DNA from: Sphingomonadaceae bacterium 3R27E2-A
GTDB lineage: Bacteria > Pseudomonadota > Alphaproteobacteria > Sphingomonadales > Sphingomonadaceae
DNA length: 64,000 nucleotides
Reading direction: 5' to 3'
NCBI GenBank assembly: GCA_005503165.1
Contig: SCNT01000012.1
Coordinates: forward strand, 1-64,000
Part shown: positions 40,709 to 48,479 of the stretch, piece by piece
Position numbering within the stretch: position 1 is the first letter of the stretch
Layout: each line of letters starts with the position of its first letter
Program-made: the position numbers and the translations under genes
Notes under the pieces: generated by a model
Told to the model about the DNA's origin: nothing
Seen by the model: only the letters and a program-made list of their open reading frames with translations
Database searches by the model: none

Positions 40709-42037
40709 ATGGGCGGCACCGGCGTCGTCGACCGCTTCCTCGACATCTTCTCGCGCTACATAGACAGCGGATTCGGCCTGCTCTCGGGCGAAGTCGCGTT
40801 CATCGCGACCACCCTGATCGTGATCGACGTGACGCTCGCCGCCTTGTTCTGGTCCTGGGGCGAGGCGGACGACGTGCTCGCGCGGCTCGTCAAGAAGACG
40901 CTGTTCGTCGGGATCTTCGCCTACATCATCGGCAACTGGAACAACCTCGCGCGCATCGTCTTCGAGAGTTTCGCCGGGCTCGGCCTCAAGGCCAGCGGCA
41001 CCGGCTTCACCGCCGCCGAGCTGCTGCAACCGGGCCGGGTCGCGCAAGTGGGCCTTGATGCCGCGCAGCCCCTGATCGACGCCATCTCCGACCTCATGGG
41101 GTTCGTCAGCTTCTTCGAGAATTTCCTCCAGATCGTGATCCTGCTGGTCGCCTGGGCGATCGTCATCATCGCGTTCTTCATTCTCGCGATCCAGTTGTTC
41201 ATCACCCTGATCGAGTTCAAGCTGACCACGCTTTGCGGGTTCGTGCTGATCCCGTTCGGACTGTTCGGCAAGACCGCGTTCATGGCCGAACGTGTGCTCG
41301 GCCATGTCGTCTCATCCGGCGTCAAGGTGCTGGTGCTCGCGGTGATCGTCGGCATCGGCTCGACCATCTTTTCCGAGTTCACGAGCGCGATCGGTGCCGA
41401 ACCCACCATTGAGGACGCGCTTTCCATCGTCCTCGCCAGCCTGGCGCTGCTGGGGCTCGGCATTTTCGGTCCCGGCATCGCCAACGGCATCGTCTCGGGC
41501 GGGCCTCAACTCGGCGCAGGTGCCGCCGCCGGAACCGCGCTGCTCGCTGGCGGTGCTGCAGCAGGAGTAGTGGCAGGCGGGCGCATGGCAGGCGGCGCTG
41601 TCGCCAGTGCCGCGTCCAACGTCGCTCATAGCACTTCGCGCGCTGCGGGCGGTGCGACCATGGCCTATGCCCTGGGTTCGGCGGGCAAGTCCGGTGCGAC
41701 CACCGTCGGCTCCGGCATGGCCGCGGTCGGCGATGCCGCCGTCGGTGCTGCCACCTCGCCGCTGCGCAGGGCAGGCGAGGGCATGAAGCAATCCTTCCGC
41801 GAGGGCAACCGCGCCGCGATCACCAACACCGGCGGCAGTATCACGTCTCCTGGCACCCCCGGCCCCAACACGCCGCCATCGCCGCCCGCCGATGTCGATC
41901 AGGGCCAGCCTGCCTGGGCCAAGGCGATGAAGGACCGGCAGACCATCGCCCACACCGCGACCCTTGCCGCCCACACGCTGAAATCCGGCGACAGCCATGG
42001 CGGCGGTGCTTCCATCGACACTTCCGAAAAGGACTGA
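40709..42037 (+). CDS. trbL: TrbL/VirB6 polytopic conjugation protein
   Basis: 442 residues. About six membrane segments span the first 280 residues (for example FIATTLIVIDVTLAALFWSW and IVIILLVAWAIVIIAFFILA-like sequence). A long glycine- and alanine-rich cytoplasmic or periplasmic tail follows. It matches TrbL/VirB6 of the inner-membrane platform. ATG 40709 comes 1 bp after the trbK stop. Confidence 0.92.
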   Translation: MGGTGVVDRFLDIFSRYIDSGFGLLSGEVAFIATTLIVIDVTLAALFWSWGEADDVLARLVKKTLFVGIFAYIIGNWNNLARIVFESFAGLGLKASGTGFTAAELLQPGRVAQVGLDAAQPLIDAISDLMGFVSFFENFLQIVILLVAWAIVIIAFFILAIQLFITLIEFKLTTLCGFVLIPFGLFGKTAFMAERVLGHVVSSGVKVLVLAVIVGIGSTIFSEFTSAIGAEPTIEDALSIVLASLALLGLGIFGPGIANGIVSGGPQLGAGAAAGTALLAGGAAAGVVAGGRMAGGAVASAASNVAHSTSRAAGGATMAYALGSAGKSGATTVGSGMAAVGDAAVGAATSPLRRAGEGMKQSFREGNRAAITNTGGSITSPGTPGPNTPPSPPADVDQGQPAWAKAMKDRQTIAHTATLAAHTLKSGDSHGGGASIDTSEKD

Positions 42038-42040
42038 CGC

Positions 42041-42724
42041 ATGTTCCGACGACCCTCGATCCGCTACGGCAATACCCCCGAGCCCGAAACGCCCTACCAG
42101 CGCGCGGCGCAGGTCTGGGACGACCGGATCGGCTCGGCCCGCGTCCAGGCGCGCAGTTGGCGGCTCGCTTTCTTTGGCGCGCTTGGCCTCTCGACTTGCC
42201 TGACTGGCGGGATCATCTGGCAAGGCGCGCGCGGGTCGATCATCCCCTGGGTTGTCCAGGTCGACAAGCTCGGCGAGGCGCAGGCCGTCGCTCCCGCCGA
42301 TGTCGGATACACGCCCTCGGACCCACAGGTTGCGTTCCACCTGGCGCGCTTCATCGAGCAGGTCCGGGCCGTGCCCGACGATCCGATCATCGTCCGGCAG
42401 AACTGGCTGCGTGCCTATGATTTTGCCACCGACAAGGGCGCACTTGCGCTCAACGACTATGCCCGGACCAACGATCCGTTTGCGCTGATCGGCCGGGAAC
42501 AGGTCGGGGTGGACGTGGCCAGCGTCATCCGCGCTTCGCCGACCAGCTTCCGCGTCGCCTGGGTCGAACGCCGTTACCGCGACGGCAGCCTCGCCGAAAC
42601 GAGCCGCTGGACCGCGATCCTGACCATTGTCGTCCAGACCCCGCGCACCCCCGATGCCGTGCGCAAGAACCCGCTCGGCGTCTTCGTCAATGCCATCAAC
42701 TGGTCGAAGGAAATCGGATCATGA
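42041..42724 (+). CDS. trbF: TrbF/VirB8-like conjugation protein
   Basis: 227 residues. The N-terminal cytoplasmic segment and one membrane helix (LAFFGALGLSTCLTGGIIWQ) precede a VirB8-like periplasmic domain with VPDDPIIVRQNWLRAYDFAT and FRVAWVERRYRDGSLAETSR. It is an assembly factor of the mating channel. It starts 3 bp after trbL and overlaps trbG by 4 bp. Confidence 0.92.
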   Translation: MFRRPSIRYGNTPEPETPYQRAAQVWDDRIGSARVQARSWRLAFFGALGLSTCLTGGIIWQGARGSIIPWVVQVDKLGEAQAVAPADVGYTPSDPQVAFHLARFIEQVRAVPDDPIIVRQNWLRAYDFATDKGALALNDYARTNDPFALIGREQVGVDVASVIRASPTSFRVAWVERRYRDGSLAETSRWTAILTIVVQTPRTPDAVRKNPLGVFVNAINWSKEIGS

Positions 42725-43728
42725 TCAGCCACACCAAGCGCATCGCGCATATCGTGAGCCTCGCGCTACTGTCCGCGAGCGTCGTTGCTTCCCCCACGCA
42801 GGCCAAGGACCAGCCTGCATCGCCTGCGGCCCCCAACGAGGTCCCGCAGGCGACCTCTCCAGAAGCCCAGGTGATTGCGATCCCTGTGCCGCTGCCTTTG
42901 CCCGGCCAGCTTCAATCCCTTCCGCGGCGCCCCCCTCCCCACGCCGCGGGCCGCTCCCGCCCGTCCTTGCCCCGGGACAGGGTGGGAGCGGCGATGGAGG
43001 CGGCGCGGGTGCAGCCCGAGCGCACCGGGTTCGTCAACGCCATCCAGGTGTTCCCCTATACAGAGGGCGCACTGTACCAGATCTACGCCAAGCCCGGGCA
43101 AGTGACCGACATCGCGCTGCAGGAAGGCGAGGCGCTGGTCGGCTCCGGCCCGGTCGCGGTCGGCGACACCGTGCGCTGGATGATCGGCGACACGGTGAGC
43201 GGGATCGGTCAGGCCCAGCGGGTGCATATCCTCCTCAAACCGGTCCGGCCCGACATCGCTACCAACCTGGTGATCAACACCGACCGGCGCACCTACCACC
43301 TCGAGCTGCGCGCCAACCCGTCGGTCTACATGGCCTCGGTCTCGTGGACCTATCCGCAGGACCAACTGATCGCGCTGCGCCAGGCCCGCGCCGAAGCTGA
43401 GCGCGCGGCGCCGATCGTGGCGGGCATCGACCTTTCCACGCTCAATTTCCGCTACGCGATCGACGGCGACAAGGCCGAATGGCGACCGCTCCGCGCCTTC
43501 GATGACGGGGTGCGGGTGTTCATCGAGTTCCCCGAAAGCATCGCTCAGGGCGAGCTGCCACCGCTGTTCGTGATCGGCCCGAAGGATGAGGCCGAGCTGG
43601 TCAACTACCGGGTTGCGGGCCGCTTCATGATTGTCGACCGGCTGTTCACTCGCGCCGAACTCAGGCTCGGGGGACGCAAGGGCCAGCGGACGGTGCGTAT
43701 CGTCTGCAATCGGCGGGGGCGGGCATGA
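42721..43728 (+). CDS. trbG: TrbG/VirB9-like conjugation protein
   Basis: 335 residues. A signal peptide (IVSLALLSASVVASPTQA) and a proline-rich linker precede the VirB9 domain: VFPYTEGALYQIYAKPGQVT, TNLVINTDRRTYHLELRANP and the C-terminal FRYAIDGDKAEWRPLRAFDD. It is part of the outer-membrane core complex. It overlaps both neighbours by 4 bp. Confidence 0.92.
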   Translation: MISHTKRIAHIVSLALLSASVVASPTQAKDQPASPAAPNEVPQATSPEAQVIAIPVPLPLPGQLQSLPRRPPPHAAGRSRPSLPRDRVGAAMEAARVQPERTGFVNAIQVFPYTEGALYQIYAKPGQVTDIALQEGEALVGSGPVAVGDTVRWMIGDTVSGIGQAQRVHILLKPVRPDIATNLVINTDRRTYHLELRANPSVYMASVSWTYPQDQLIALRQARAEAERAAPIVAGIDLSTLNFRYAIDGDKAEWRPLRAFDDGVRVFIEFPESIAQGELPPLFVIGPKDEAELVNYRVAGRFMIVDRLFTRAELRLGGRKGQRTVRIVCNRRGRA

Positions 43729-44930
43729 CCGGCGAGGACCACGACGAACGCGCCAAAGCGCCGCCTGCCGACCCTGAGAGCGCAGTCAAGCTGCGCGGCG
43801 ACCCGCCGCGCGTGATGCGCCTGTCGCGAAAGGCCATCGGCATCGCCTCCGCCTGCGGCTTTGCGGTTATCGGCGGTGCGCTGATCTACGCGCTCCAGCC
43901 TGCTGGCCGAAAAGGCGCCGAAGAACTCTACAACACCGACGGCGTGGCGGTGGCCGACAACCTCGCCGGCGCGCCCAAGGATTACGGCCAGGTCCCAAAG
44001 CTCGGCCCGCCGCTGCCCGGAGATCTCGGCAGGCCCATCCTCGATGCCCAGCGTCGCGGGGACGTAGCTAACTTGCCGCCGATCGGCGCGCAGTCCCCCG
44101 CTGCTCCCGTCAATCCCGCAATCGCTGCCGCCGATGCGGCGCGCCAACGTGCCGAACAGGAGCGCGAAGCCGCGCGCGGCAGCCGTCTGTTCTTTGGAGG
44201 CGGGGCGCCGGGAAGCGGGGGTGCGGGCCTTGCCGCACTCCCACCGCCTGCCGAGGGTCAGCCTGCAACGCGGGCGGCTGCTCCGCAGTCGGATGCTGCC
44301 GGCAAGCAAGCATTTCTCGAACGGGCCAGCGACCGGCGCACCGTGTCTGCCGAACGGCTGACAGTCCTCGCTTCCACTGAAATCCTGCAGGCGGGCTCGG
44401 TCATTCCGGCGGCGCTCATCACCGGCATCCGCTCCGACCTGCCGGGGCTGGTTACTGCGCAGGTCACTCAGAATGTTTATGACAGTCCGACCGGGCGCAC
44501 CTTGCTGATCCCGCAAGGCTCGCGACTGATCGGCGATTATGACGCCGATGTCGCGTTCGGACAGAGCCGGATCCTGCTCGCCTGGAACCGGCTGATCCTG
44601 CCCGATGGCCGCTCGATCGTACTCGAACGCCAGCCTGCCTCCGACCCGCGCGGCTATGCCGGCCTGCAAGACGGCACCGACTATCATTGGGGCGGTGTGT
44701 TCAAGGCTGCCTTGGTATCGACGCTGCTCGGCGCCGGCGCCGAGTTCGGTTCGGGTAGCGACAGCAGCCTGACGCGGGCGCTGCGTCGCGGTACGCAGGA
44801 CAGCATCAACCGCGCCGGTGAGCAGATCGTCAGCCGCGAACTTCAGGTCAAGCCGACCATCACGATCCGCCCGGGCTATCCGGTGCGGGTGCTGTTGACC
44901 CGCGATCTGGTCCTGGGAGGCGGGCAATGA
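43725..44930 (+). CDS. trbI: TrbI/VirB10-like conjugation protein
   Basis: 401 residues. A cytoplasmic N-terminus and one membrane helix (IGIASACGFAVIGGALIYAL) are followed by a proline/alanine-rich spacer and the VirB10 C-terminal domain: EILQAGSVIPAALITGIRSD, QNVYDSPTGRTLLIPQGSRL and the segment FKAALVSTLLGAGAEFGSGS. It bridges both membranes. It overlaps DUF2274 by 4 bp (ATGA). Confidence 0.93.
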   Translation: MTGEDHDERAKAPPADPESAVKLRGDPPRVMRLSRKAIGIASACGFAVIGGALIYALQPAGRKGAEELYNTDGVAVADNLAGAPKDYGQVPKLGPPLPGDLGRPILDAQRRGDVANLPPIGAQSPAAPVNPAIAAADAARQRAEQEREAARGSRLFFGGGAPGSGGAGLAALPPPAEGQPATRAAAPQSDAAGKQAFLERASDRRTVSAERLTVLASTEILQAGSVIPAALITGIRSDLPGLVTAQVTQNVYDSPTGRTLLIPQGSRLIGDYDADVAFGQSRILLAWNRLILPDGRSIVLERQPASDPRGYAGLQDGTDYHWGGVFKAALVSTLLGAGAEFGSGSDSSLTRALRRGTQDSINRAGEQIVSRELQVKPTITIRPGYPVRVLLTRDLVLGGGQ

Positions 44931-45154
44931 CCCGGTTGAAGCTCGCCGATCTTGCCGACGAGAAGCCGGTGCGACTAACAGTCGAGGTGTCAGCGCGGCT
45001 GCACCGCGAACTGCTCGCCTATGCAATGGTCCTCAACGGGGGCGATGCCAAGGGTGCGCCCACACCCGAACGGTTGATCCCGCCAATGATTGAGCGGTTC
45101 ATTGCGACCGACCGCGGCTACACCAAAACGCGCCGCGCTGCCCCGTCGGCCTAG
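44927..45154 (+). CDS. DUF2274 domain-containing small protein
   Basis: 75 residues, MTRLKLADLADEKPVRLTVE followed by a helix VSARLHRELLAYAMVLNGGD and RLIPPMIERFIATDRGYTK. DUF2274 proteins regularly end trb operons in alphaproteobacteria and look like small RHH-type regulators. It overlaps trbI by 4 bp. Its stop overlaps the convergent HEPN gene by 4 bp, so the operon ends here. Confidence 0.88.
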   Translation: MTRLKLADLADEKPVRLTVEVSARLHRELLAYAMVLNGGDAKGAPTPERLIPPMIERFIATDRGYTKTRRAAPSA

Positions 45155-46071
45155 GATGCCTTTGCTTCCAGTTCCGCAATCCGCTCAGAACAGACCTCGT
45201 GGACGATCTGGCCGAGTTCCTCGATCCGCTCGCCGAGCCACTTCAGTTCTTCCTCGCTGATTCGATAGTGCTTGGAGTAGCGCGCCTTGACGTAGGCTTC
45301 CTTGAGCTTCTCGAACATCGCACGGTGCTTGCGGTTGCCCATCGGCCAGACGTAGGTGAGACGCCGGTCGAGCCGTTCGGCCTGGGTGCGCAGGAAGCCG
45401 AGGTTGTGAACGTGTGGCGTGTAGAAGGTCACCACCAGCAGGACGCAGTGGTAGAGGCGTTCGGTTGCTTGATGGAGGTCAAACGCAGCGTCCTTCAGAA
45501 ATCCTTGTTCAACGTCGAACTTTGAGATTTCAAACCGCTTTAGGGCGGCTGGATACCACTCCTCAAAATACTCCTTGGCCATCGCCAGAGCCTGTTGCGG
45601 GGTCTTGGGCTTGGGCTGGTGGAAGGGGGTATCATCGCTCTGGTAGAGCGCGATCCCGTCCTGCGCGACGTCCATGAAAAAGTAGCGGCCGTGGGCAAGG
45701 CCGTCGTTCACTTCCTGCAGGGTGTGGACGATGAAGTTGACCGGAGTCTTGAGCGCGCCGGTGATGCCGTATTCGCGCATCAGCCGCTCATCGACCTTCG
45801 ACCAGTACTTGACCCGGTCGGTCAGCCGCTTGTCGTTGACCACGATGAGCAGGTCGTAATCCGACTGATAGCCCTTGGCGGTGTGCGGCTCATCGACCCA
45901 GCCGCCGCGAGCATAGGAGCCGTAGAGCACGATTTTGAGGATGCGGCCAGCCTTCTTCCATTCGTGCCTTGCAAGCGCGAAGGCGTCGCCGAACTCCTCG
46001 AACACGATCTGGACCACACGCTCAAGCTCGCGCTGCTTGGCTGAAGGCAGATGGTCGAGTGTGGTGCGCAT
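45151..46071 (-). CDS. Fused nucleotidyltransferase-HEPN domain protein
   Basis: 306 residues. The N-terminal minimal nucleotidyltransferase has VLYGSYARGGWV (GSYARG at 51-56) and the metal-binding pair in YQSDYDLLIVVND (D71, D73). The C-terminal part (about 180-290) is HEPN-like: FLKDAAFDLHQATERLYHCV, with helices typical of HEPN RNases. In MNT-HEPN toxin-antitoxin systems the two domains are usually separate genes; here one chain carries both, which is also known for some families. A role as self-contained toxin, antiviral nuclease or antibiotic nucleotidyltransferase is open. Confidence 0.82.
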   Translation of the reverse strand: MRTTLDHLPSAKQRELERVVQIVFEEFGDAFALARHEWKKAGRILKIVLYGSYARGGWVDEPHTAKGYQSDYDLLIVVNDKRLTDRVKYWSKVDERLMREYGITGALKTPVNFIVHTLQEVNDGLAHGRYFFMDVAQDGIALYQSDDTPFHQPKPKTPQQALAMAKEYFEEWYPAALKRFEISKFDVEQGFLKDAAFDLHQATERLYHCVLLVVTFYTPHVHNLGFLRTQAERLDRRLTYVWPMGNRKHRAMFEKLKEAYVKARYSKHYRISEEELKWLGERIEELGQIVHEVCSERIAELEAKAS

Positions 46072-46111
46072 GGGTCGAACCTAGCAGAACGAAACGGGAA
46101 TTGCCCAGAAC

Positions 46112-46747
46112 TTATCGGCTAAACGGAGACGCATGGCGTGCTCGAAGAACCTGCTTCCCACCAGCTTCTCGCGAAGGCCAGCAAGGGCGCGAAGTCATGG
46201 CCGTCGGCGGCGCGCAGCGCATCGATGTATTCGGCGCGCAGGGTGCCGACATCGCGCAAGGTTCGCCGCCCCAGGTGAACGGCTCGCCACCCGTGTCGGC
46301 GATCAGCAGATCGGCCATCAGCCGCGCGTGACGGCCATTGCCGTTGGGGAAAGGATGGACCGCGACGAGACCGTGGTGCAGGCGCAGAGCGATCACGTCG
46401 GGAAGGAAGGAACCGTTATCGATCCAGTAGCGGGCGTCGCGCAGCAGCGCGCCGAGCTGAACGTGAATCTGTCGTGGATCGATCCCGATGTTCTTGCCGG
46501 TGCGCCGAGTCGAACCGGCCCAGGCCCAGACATCACCGAACATGCGTCGGTGCAGCTCGAACACAAAGCCGTCGGTCAGCAGATCGGCCTTGCGCCGTCG
46601 TGCGACCCAGGCGACCGCGGCGTCGATGTTGGCTTGTTCGGCCTCGTTGAGGTCGGCGCGGGTCGTGATCCAGGTTTGCAGAAGGCCTTCGCGCTCTTCC
46701 GTGTCGAGCGGGGTGGCATCGTCGGGCTGCGCGAAGAGGTCGGTCAT
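46112..46747 (-). CDS. Mobile mystery protein B (Fic), frameshifted C-terminus
   Basis: The Fic core is intact: FVFELHRRMFGDVWAWAGST, the active-site loop HPFPNGNGRHARLMAD and upstream helices of the TIGR02613 mobile mystery protein B family. Family members then continue like FTWGSANLxxxx...YINAL. Here the frame changes after GEPFTWGG. In the -1 frame the expected ending continues (TLRDVGTLRAEYIDALRAAD, then LLAFARSWW) to a stop near 46119. One base is missing at about 46261-46275. ATG 46747 overlaps the stop of gene A (ATGA). Fic AMPylation toxicity may be kept, reduced or lost. Confidence 0.8.
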   Translation of the reverse strand: MTDLFAQPDDATPLDTEEREGLLQTWITTRADLNEAEQANIDAAVAWVARRRKADLLTDGFVFELHRRMFGDVWAWAGSTRRTGKNIGIDPRQIHVQLGALLRDARYWIDNGSFLPDVIALRLHHGLVAVHPFPNGNGRHARLMADLLIADTGGEPFTWGGEPCAMSAPCAPNTSMRCAPPTAMTSRPCWPSREAGGKQVLRARHASPFSR

Positions 46748-47202
46748 GCGCTCTCCCACAGATCCCGGTCGCGCAGCGCCGTGTCGATATAGGTCCGGAC
46801 CCGCTTCTCGAGATCGCGGTCGACCTGCTGGTCCTCGAGCGCCATCGAATGCGAAACCCGCTGCAGCGCCGCAAGGGCAAGTTCGCGCGCCCGGCCCTCA
46901 ACCATTTCCGTCAAGCTGGTCTCGGGCACCAGCGCGTAGACGAGCACGCAGTCCATTGCTTCCGCCGCGCGCCGCAAGGTGTTGAGCTGAATTCTTCCCT
47001 GGGCCTCCGACCGTTCGACACTGACGAGACCCTGCGCGGTCATCCCGAGCCGCCGGGCGAGTTGAGGCCCGGTCATCCCGACCGCATCGCGGATCGCTCG
47101 GATCCAACCCTTCGGTGGAACCGTGAACCGGTCAAGCGGCCTGATTGCCGCCAGCTTGGCGTCGAGGCGGTCGCGCGCACGTTGGCGAACTTCGGATTTC
47201 AT
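46744..47202 (-). CDS. Mobile mystery protein A (XRE-type antitoxin-like)
   Basis: 152 residues: a helix-turn-helix domain at about 33-90 (WIRAIRDAVGMTGPQLARRL, then MTAQGLVSVERSEAQGRIQL and TLRRAAEAMDCVLVYALVP) and a basic N-terminus. It is the TIGR02612 partner that always precedes mobile mystery protein B. It probably represses the pair and may neutralise the Fic protein. The stop overlaps the B start. The start at 47202 has a weak ribosome-binding site. Confidence 0.88.
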   Translation of the reverse strand: MKSEVRQRARDRLDAKLAAIRPLDRFTVPPKGWIRAIRDAVGMTGPQLARRLGMTAQGLVSVERSEAQGRIQLNTLRRAAEAMDCVLVYALVPETSLTEMVEGRARELALAALQRVSHSMALEDQQVDRDLEKRVRTYIDTALRDRDLWESA

Positions 47203-47669
47203 AAGCTTGTGCCCTTAAGCTGACCATCCAAGAATCAGCTTCTGAGCTTATATCACTTTGACGTCTCCGATCAGCTCGCATATTGATCTATCTCGTCTGA
47301 CAATGTCTGCGTAATCATGAAGCGGGAGGCGTTCGGTCGAGGCGGGGGATCGTGCGCGACGGGTCGTAATGGGAATTGGTCGCAAAATTTTCCGGGACGA
47401 AACCGTCCTCCTTGCGCTTCGACCGAGACCCGTCGAAGACGGAACCGTGATCAGGAATGATCGCGTGACCGGGTGCCGATGTTCATGTCCAGGCCCTGTG
47501 CTAAAAGCGTCGGTACACATCCCAACATGTGTCTTCAACGTCCGGTCAGTTCGTCTCGCAAAGACAATTAGAAAATATCCCGATTATAAAATGGAATGCC
47601 TGTGATCGGTCCATCATGTTTTGACTGCGGCTGTTGGAGTCGCACGTTGGAAACTGAAGGAGAACGATC
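47203..47669. other. Regulatory gap before the lasso peptide precursor
   Basis: No gene is supportable in this 467-bp stretch. It must hold the promoter of the lasso genes (plus) and of the mobile mystery pair (minus). TTGACT at 47624-47629 and AT-rich DNA at 47555-47600 are candidate promoter parts, but I see no convincing matched pair. AAGGAGA lies 8 bp upstream of the precursor ATG. Confidence 0.3.
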
Positions 47670-47807
47670 ATGCAGGACCGTGAATACCATGTCGATGACA
47701 TCATCGACCTCGGGCAGGCCTCCGCGGAAACCAAGGGCCAGGCGGTGTTCGACATCGATGCCAGCACCGGCAAGCTGAACTACCTGTCCGGCATCGTCGA
47801 CGAATGA
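47670..47807 (+). CDS. Lasso peptide precursor, astexin-like
   Basis: 45 residues. The leader (1-22) reads MQDREYHVDDIIDLGQASAE then TK. The LGxASAET element matches astexin-type leaders, and threonine sits at position -2 before the core glycine, as lasso proteases require. The 23-residue core begins GQAVFDID; Gly1 and Asp8 could form an 8-residue macrolactam ring. The rest has S10-T11-G12-K13, N15-Y16 as candidate plug region, and ends in V21-D22-E23. My hand sum gives about 2393.2 Da monoisotopic for the core minus one water. Protease and cyclase genes follow directly. The gene is shorter than most gene-finder limits. Confidence 0.9.
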   Translation: MQDREYHVDDIIDLGQASAETKGQAVFDIDASTGKLNYLSGIVDE

Positions 47808-47816
47808 CGCGAGCGG

Positions 47817-47842
47817 GCGACGCGCGCCTCGCCGCGCGTCGC
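47817..47842 (+). terminator. Attenuator-like hairpin between lasso precursor and protease
   Basis: GCGACGCGCG (47817-47826) and CGCGCGTCGC (47833-47842) form a perfect 10-bp stem with a 6-nt loop, 9 bp after the precursor stop. There is no T tract. In lasso clusters such a hairpin partly terminates transcription or protects the precursor transcript, giving more precursor than enzyme. That role is inferred. Confidence 0.7.
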
Positions 47843-47861
47843 CTCGTCGGTAGTGGCGATC

Positions 47862-48479
47862 ATGCCTTCTCTCGACCAATCTAACCTCGCTTGGTGCGCG
47901 ATCGACGGGACCGCTGTATTTCTCGACATCGCTGCGGATCGTTATTTCCGCCTGGCGGAAGCCGAGAACGCCCGGTTTCTGGCCGAATCCGGAACTGAGG
48001 GATCGGACGGCCCGCGTCAGCCCATCGCACTGCCGCTTCCGGGCTCATGGAAGCCGCCGCTTGGGCGCAGTCCGGCAATCGATGACGGGCCATTCCGGCT
48101 TGGCGATGTCGCCCGGTCGTTATGGATGCAGCGCCGCGTCGAACGCCGCCTCGCGGCGCGAACCCTTGCTGAGGTGCTGTTTGAACTGCGTGATATGGTC
48201 GGCTACCGGACTCACGCAGTTCCAGTGAGATCGGAACGGGCGCGCCGGGATATCCGCGCTTTCCAGCATGCGCGCCTGTTGCGCACGGCCGCCGACAGCT
48301 GCCTCCCGCGCTCGGTTGCGCTGGCCTTGTGCCTGGCGCGGCATGACTGCCGTGCAAATGTGGTCATCGGCGTCAAGCTCGCGCCGTTTGCCGCGCACTG
48401 CTGGGTTCAGGCTGGCGATCAGGTGCTCAACGACGAGCTTGAGGAAGTCCTCCGTTACACGCCGATACTCGTGCTGTGA
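47862..48479 (+). CDS. Lasso peptide biosynthesis B protein (leader peptidase)
   Basis: 205 residues from ATG 47862 (GTG 47853 is an alternative; neither has a clear ribosome-binding site). The N-terminal about 90 residues are likely the RRE leader-binding domain (LAWCAIDGTAVFLDIAADRY, FRLAEAENARFL). The C-terminal transglutaminase-like protease has the Cys-His-Asp set: cysteine in RTAADSCLPRSVALALCL, histidine in PFAAHCWVQAGD and aspartate in QVLNDELEEV. It should cut the leader after the TK of the precursor. It is fused B1+B2 type. Its stop overlaps the C gene by 4 bp. Confidence 0.88.
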   Translation: MPSLDQSNLAWCAIDGTAVFLDIAADRYFRLAEAENARFLAESGTEGSDGPRQPIALPLPGSWKPPLGRSPAIDDGPFRLGDVARSLWMQRRVERRLAARTLAEVLFELRDMVGYRTHAVPVRSERARRDIRAFQHARLLRTAADSCLPRSVALALCLARHDCRANVVIGVKLAPFAAHCWVQAGDQVLNDELEEVLRYTPILVL

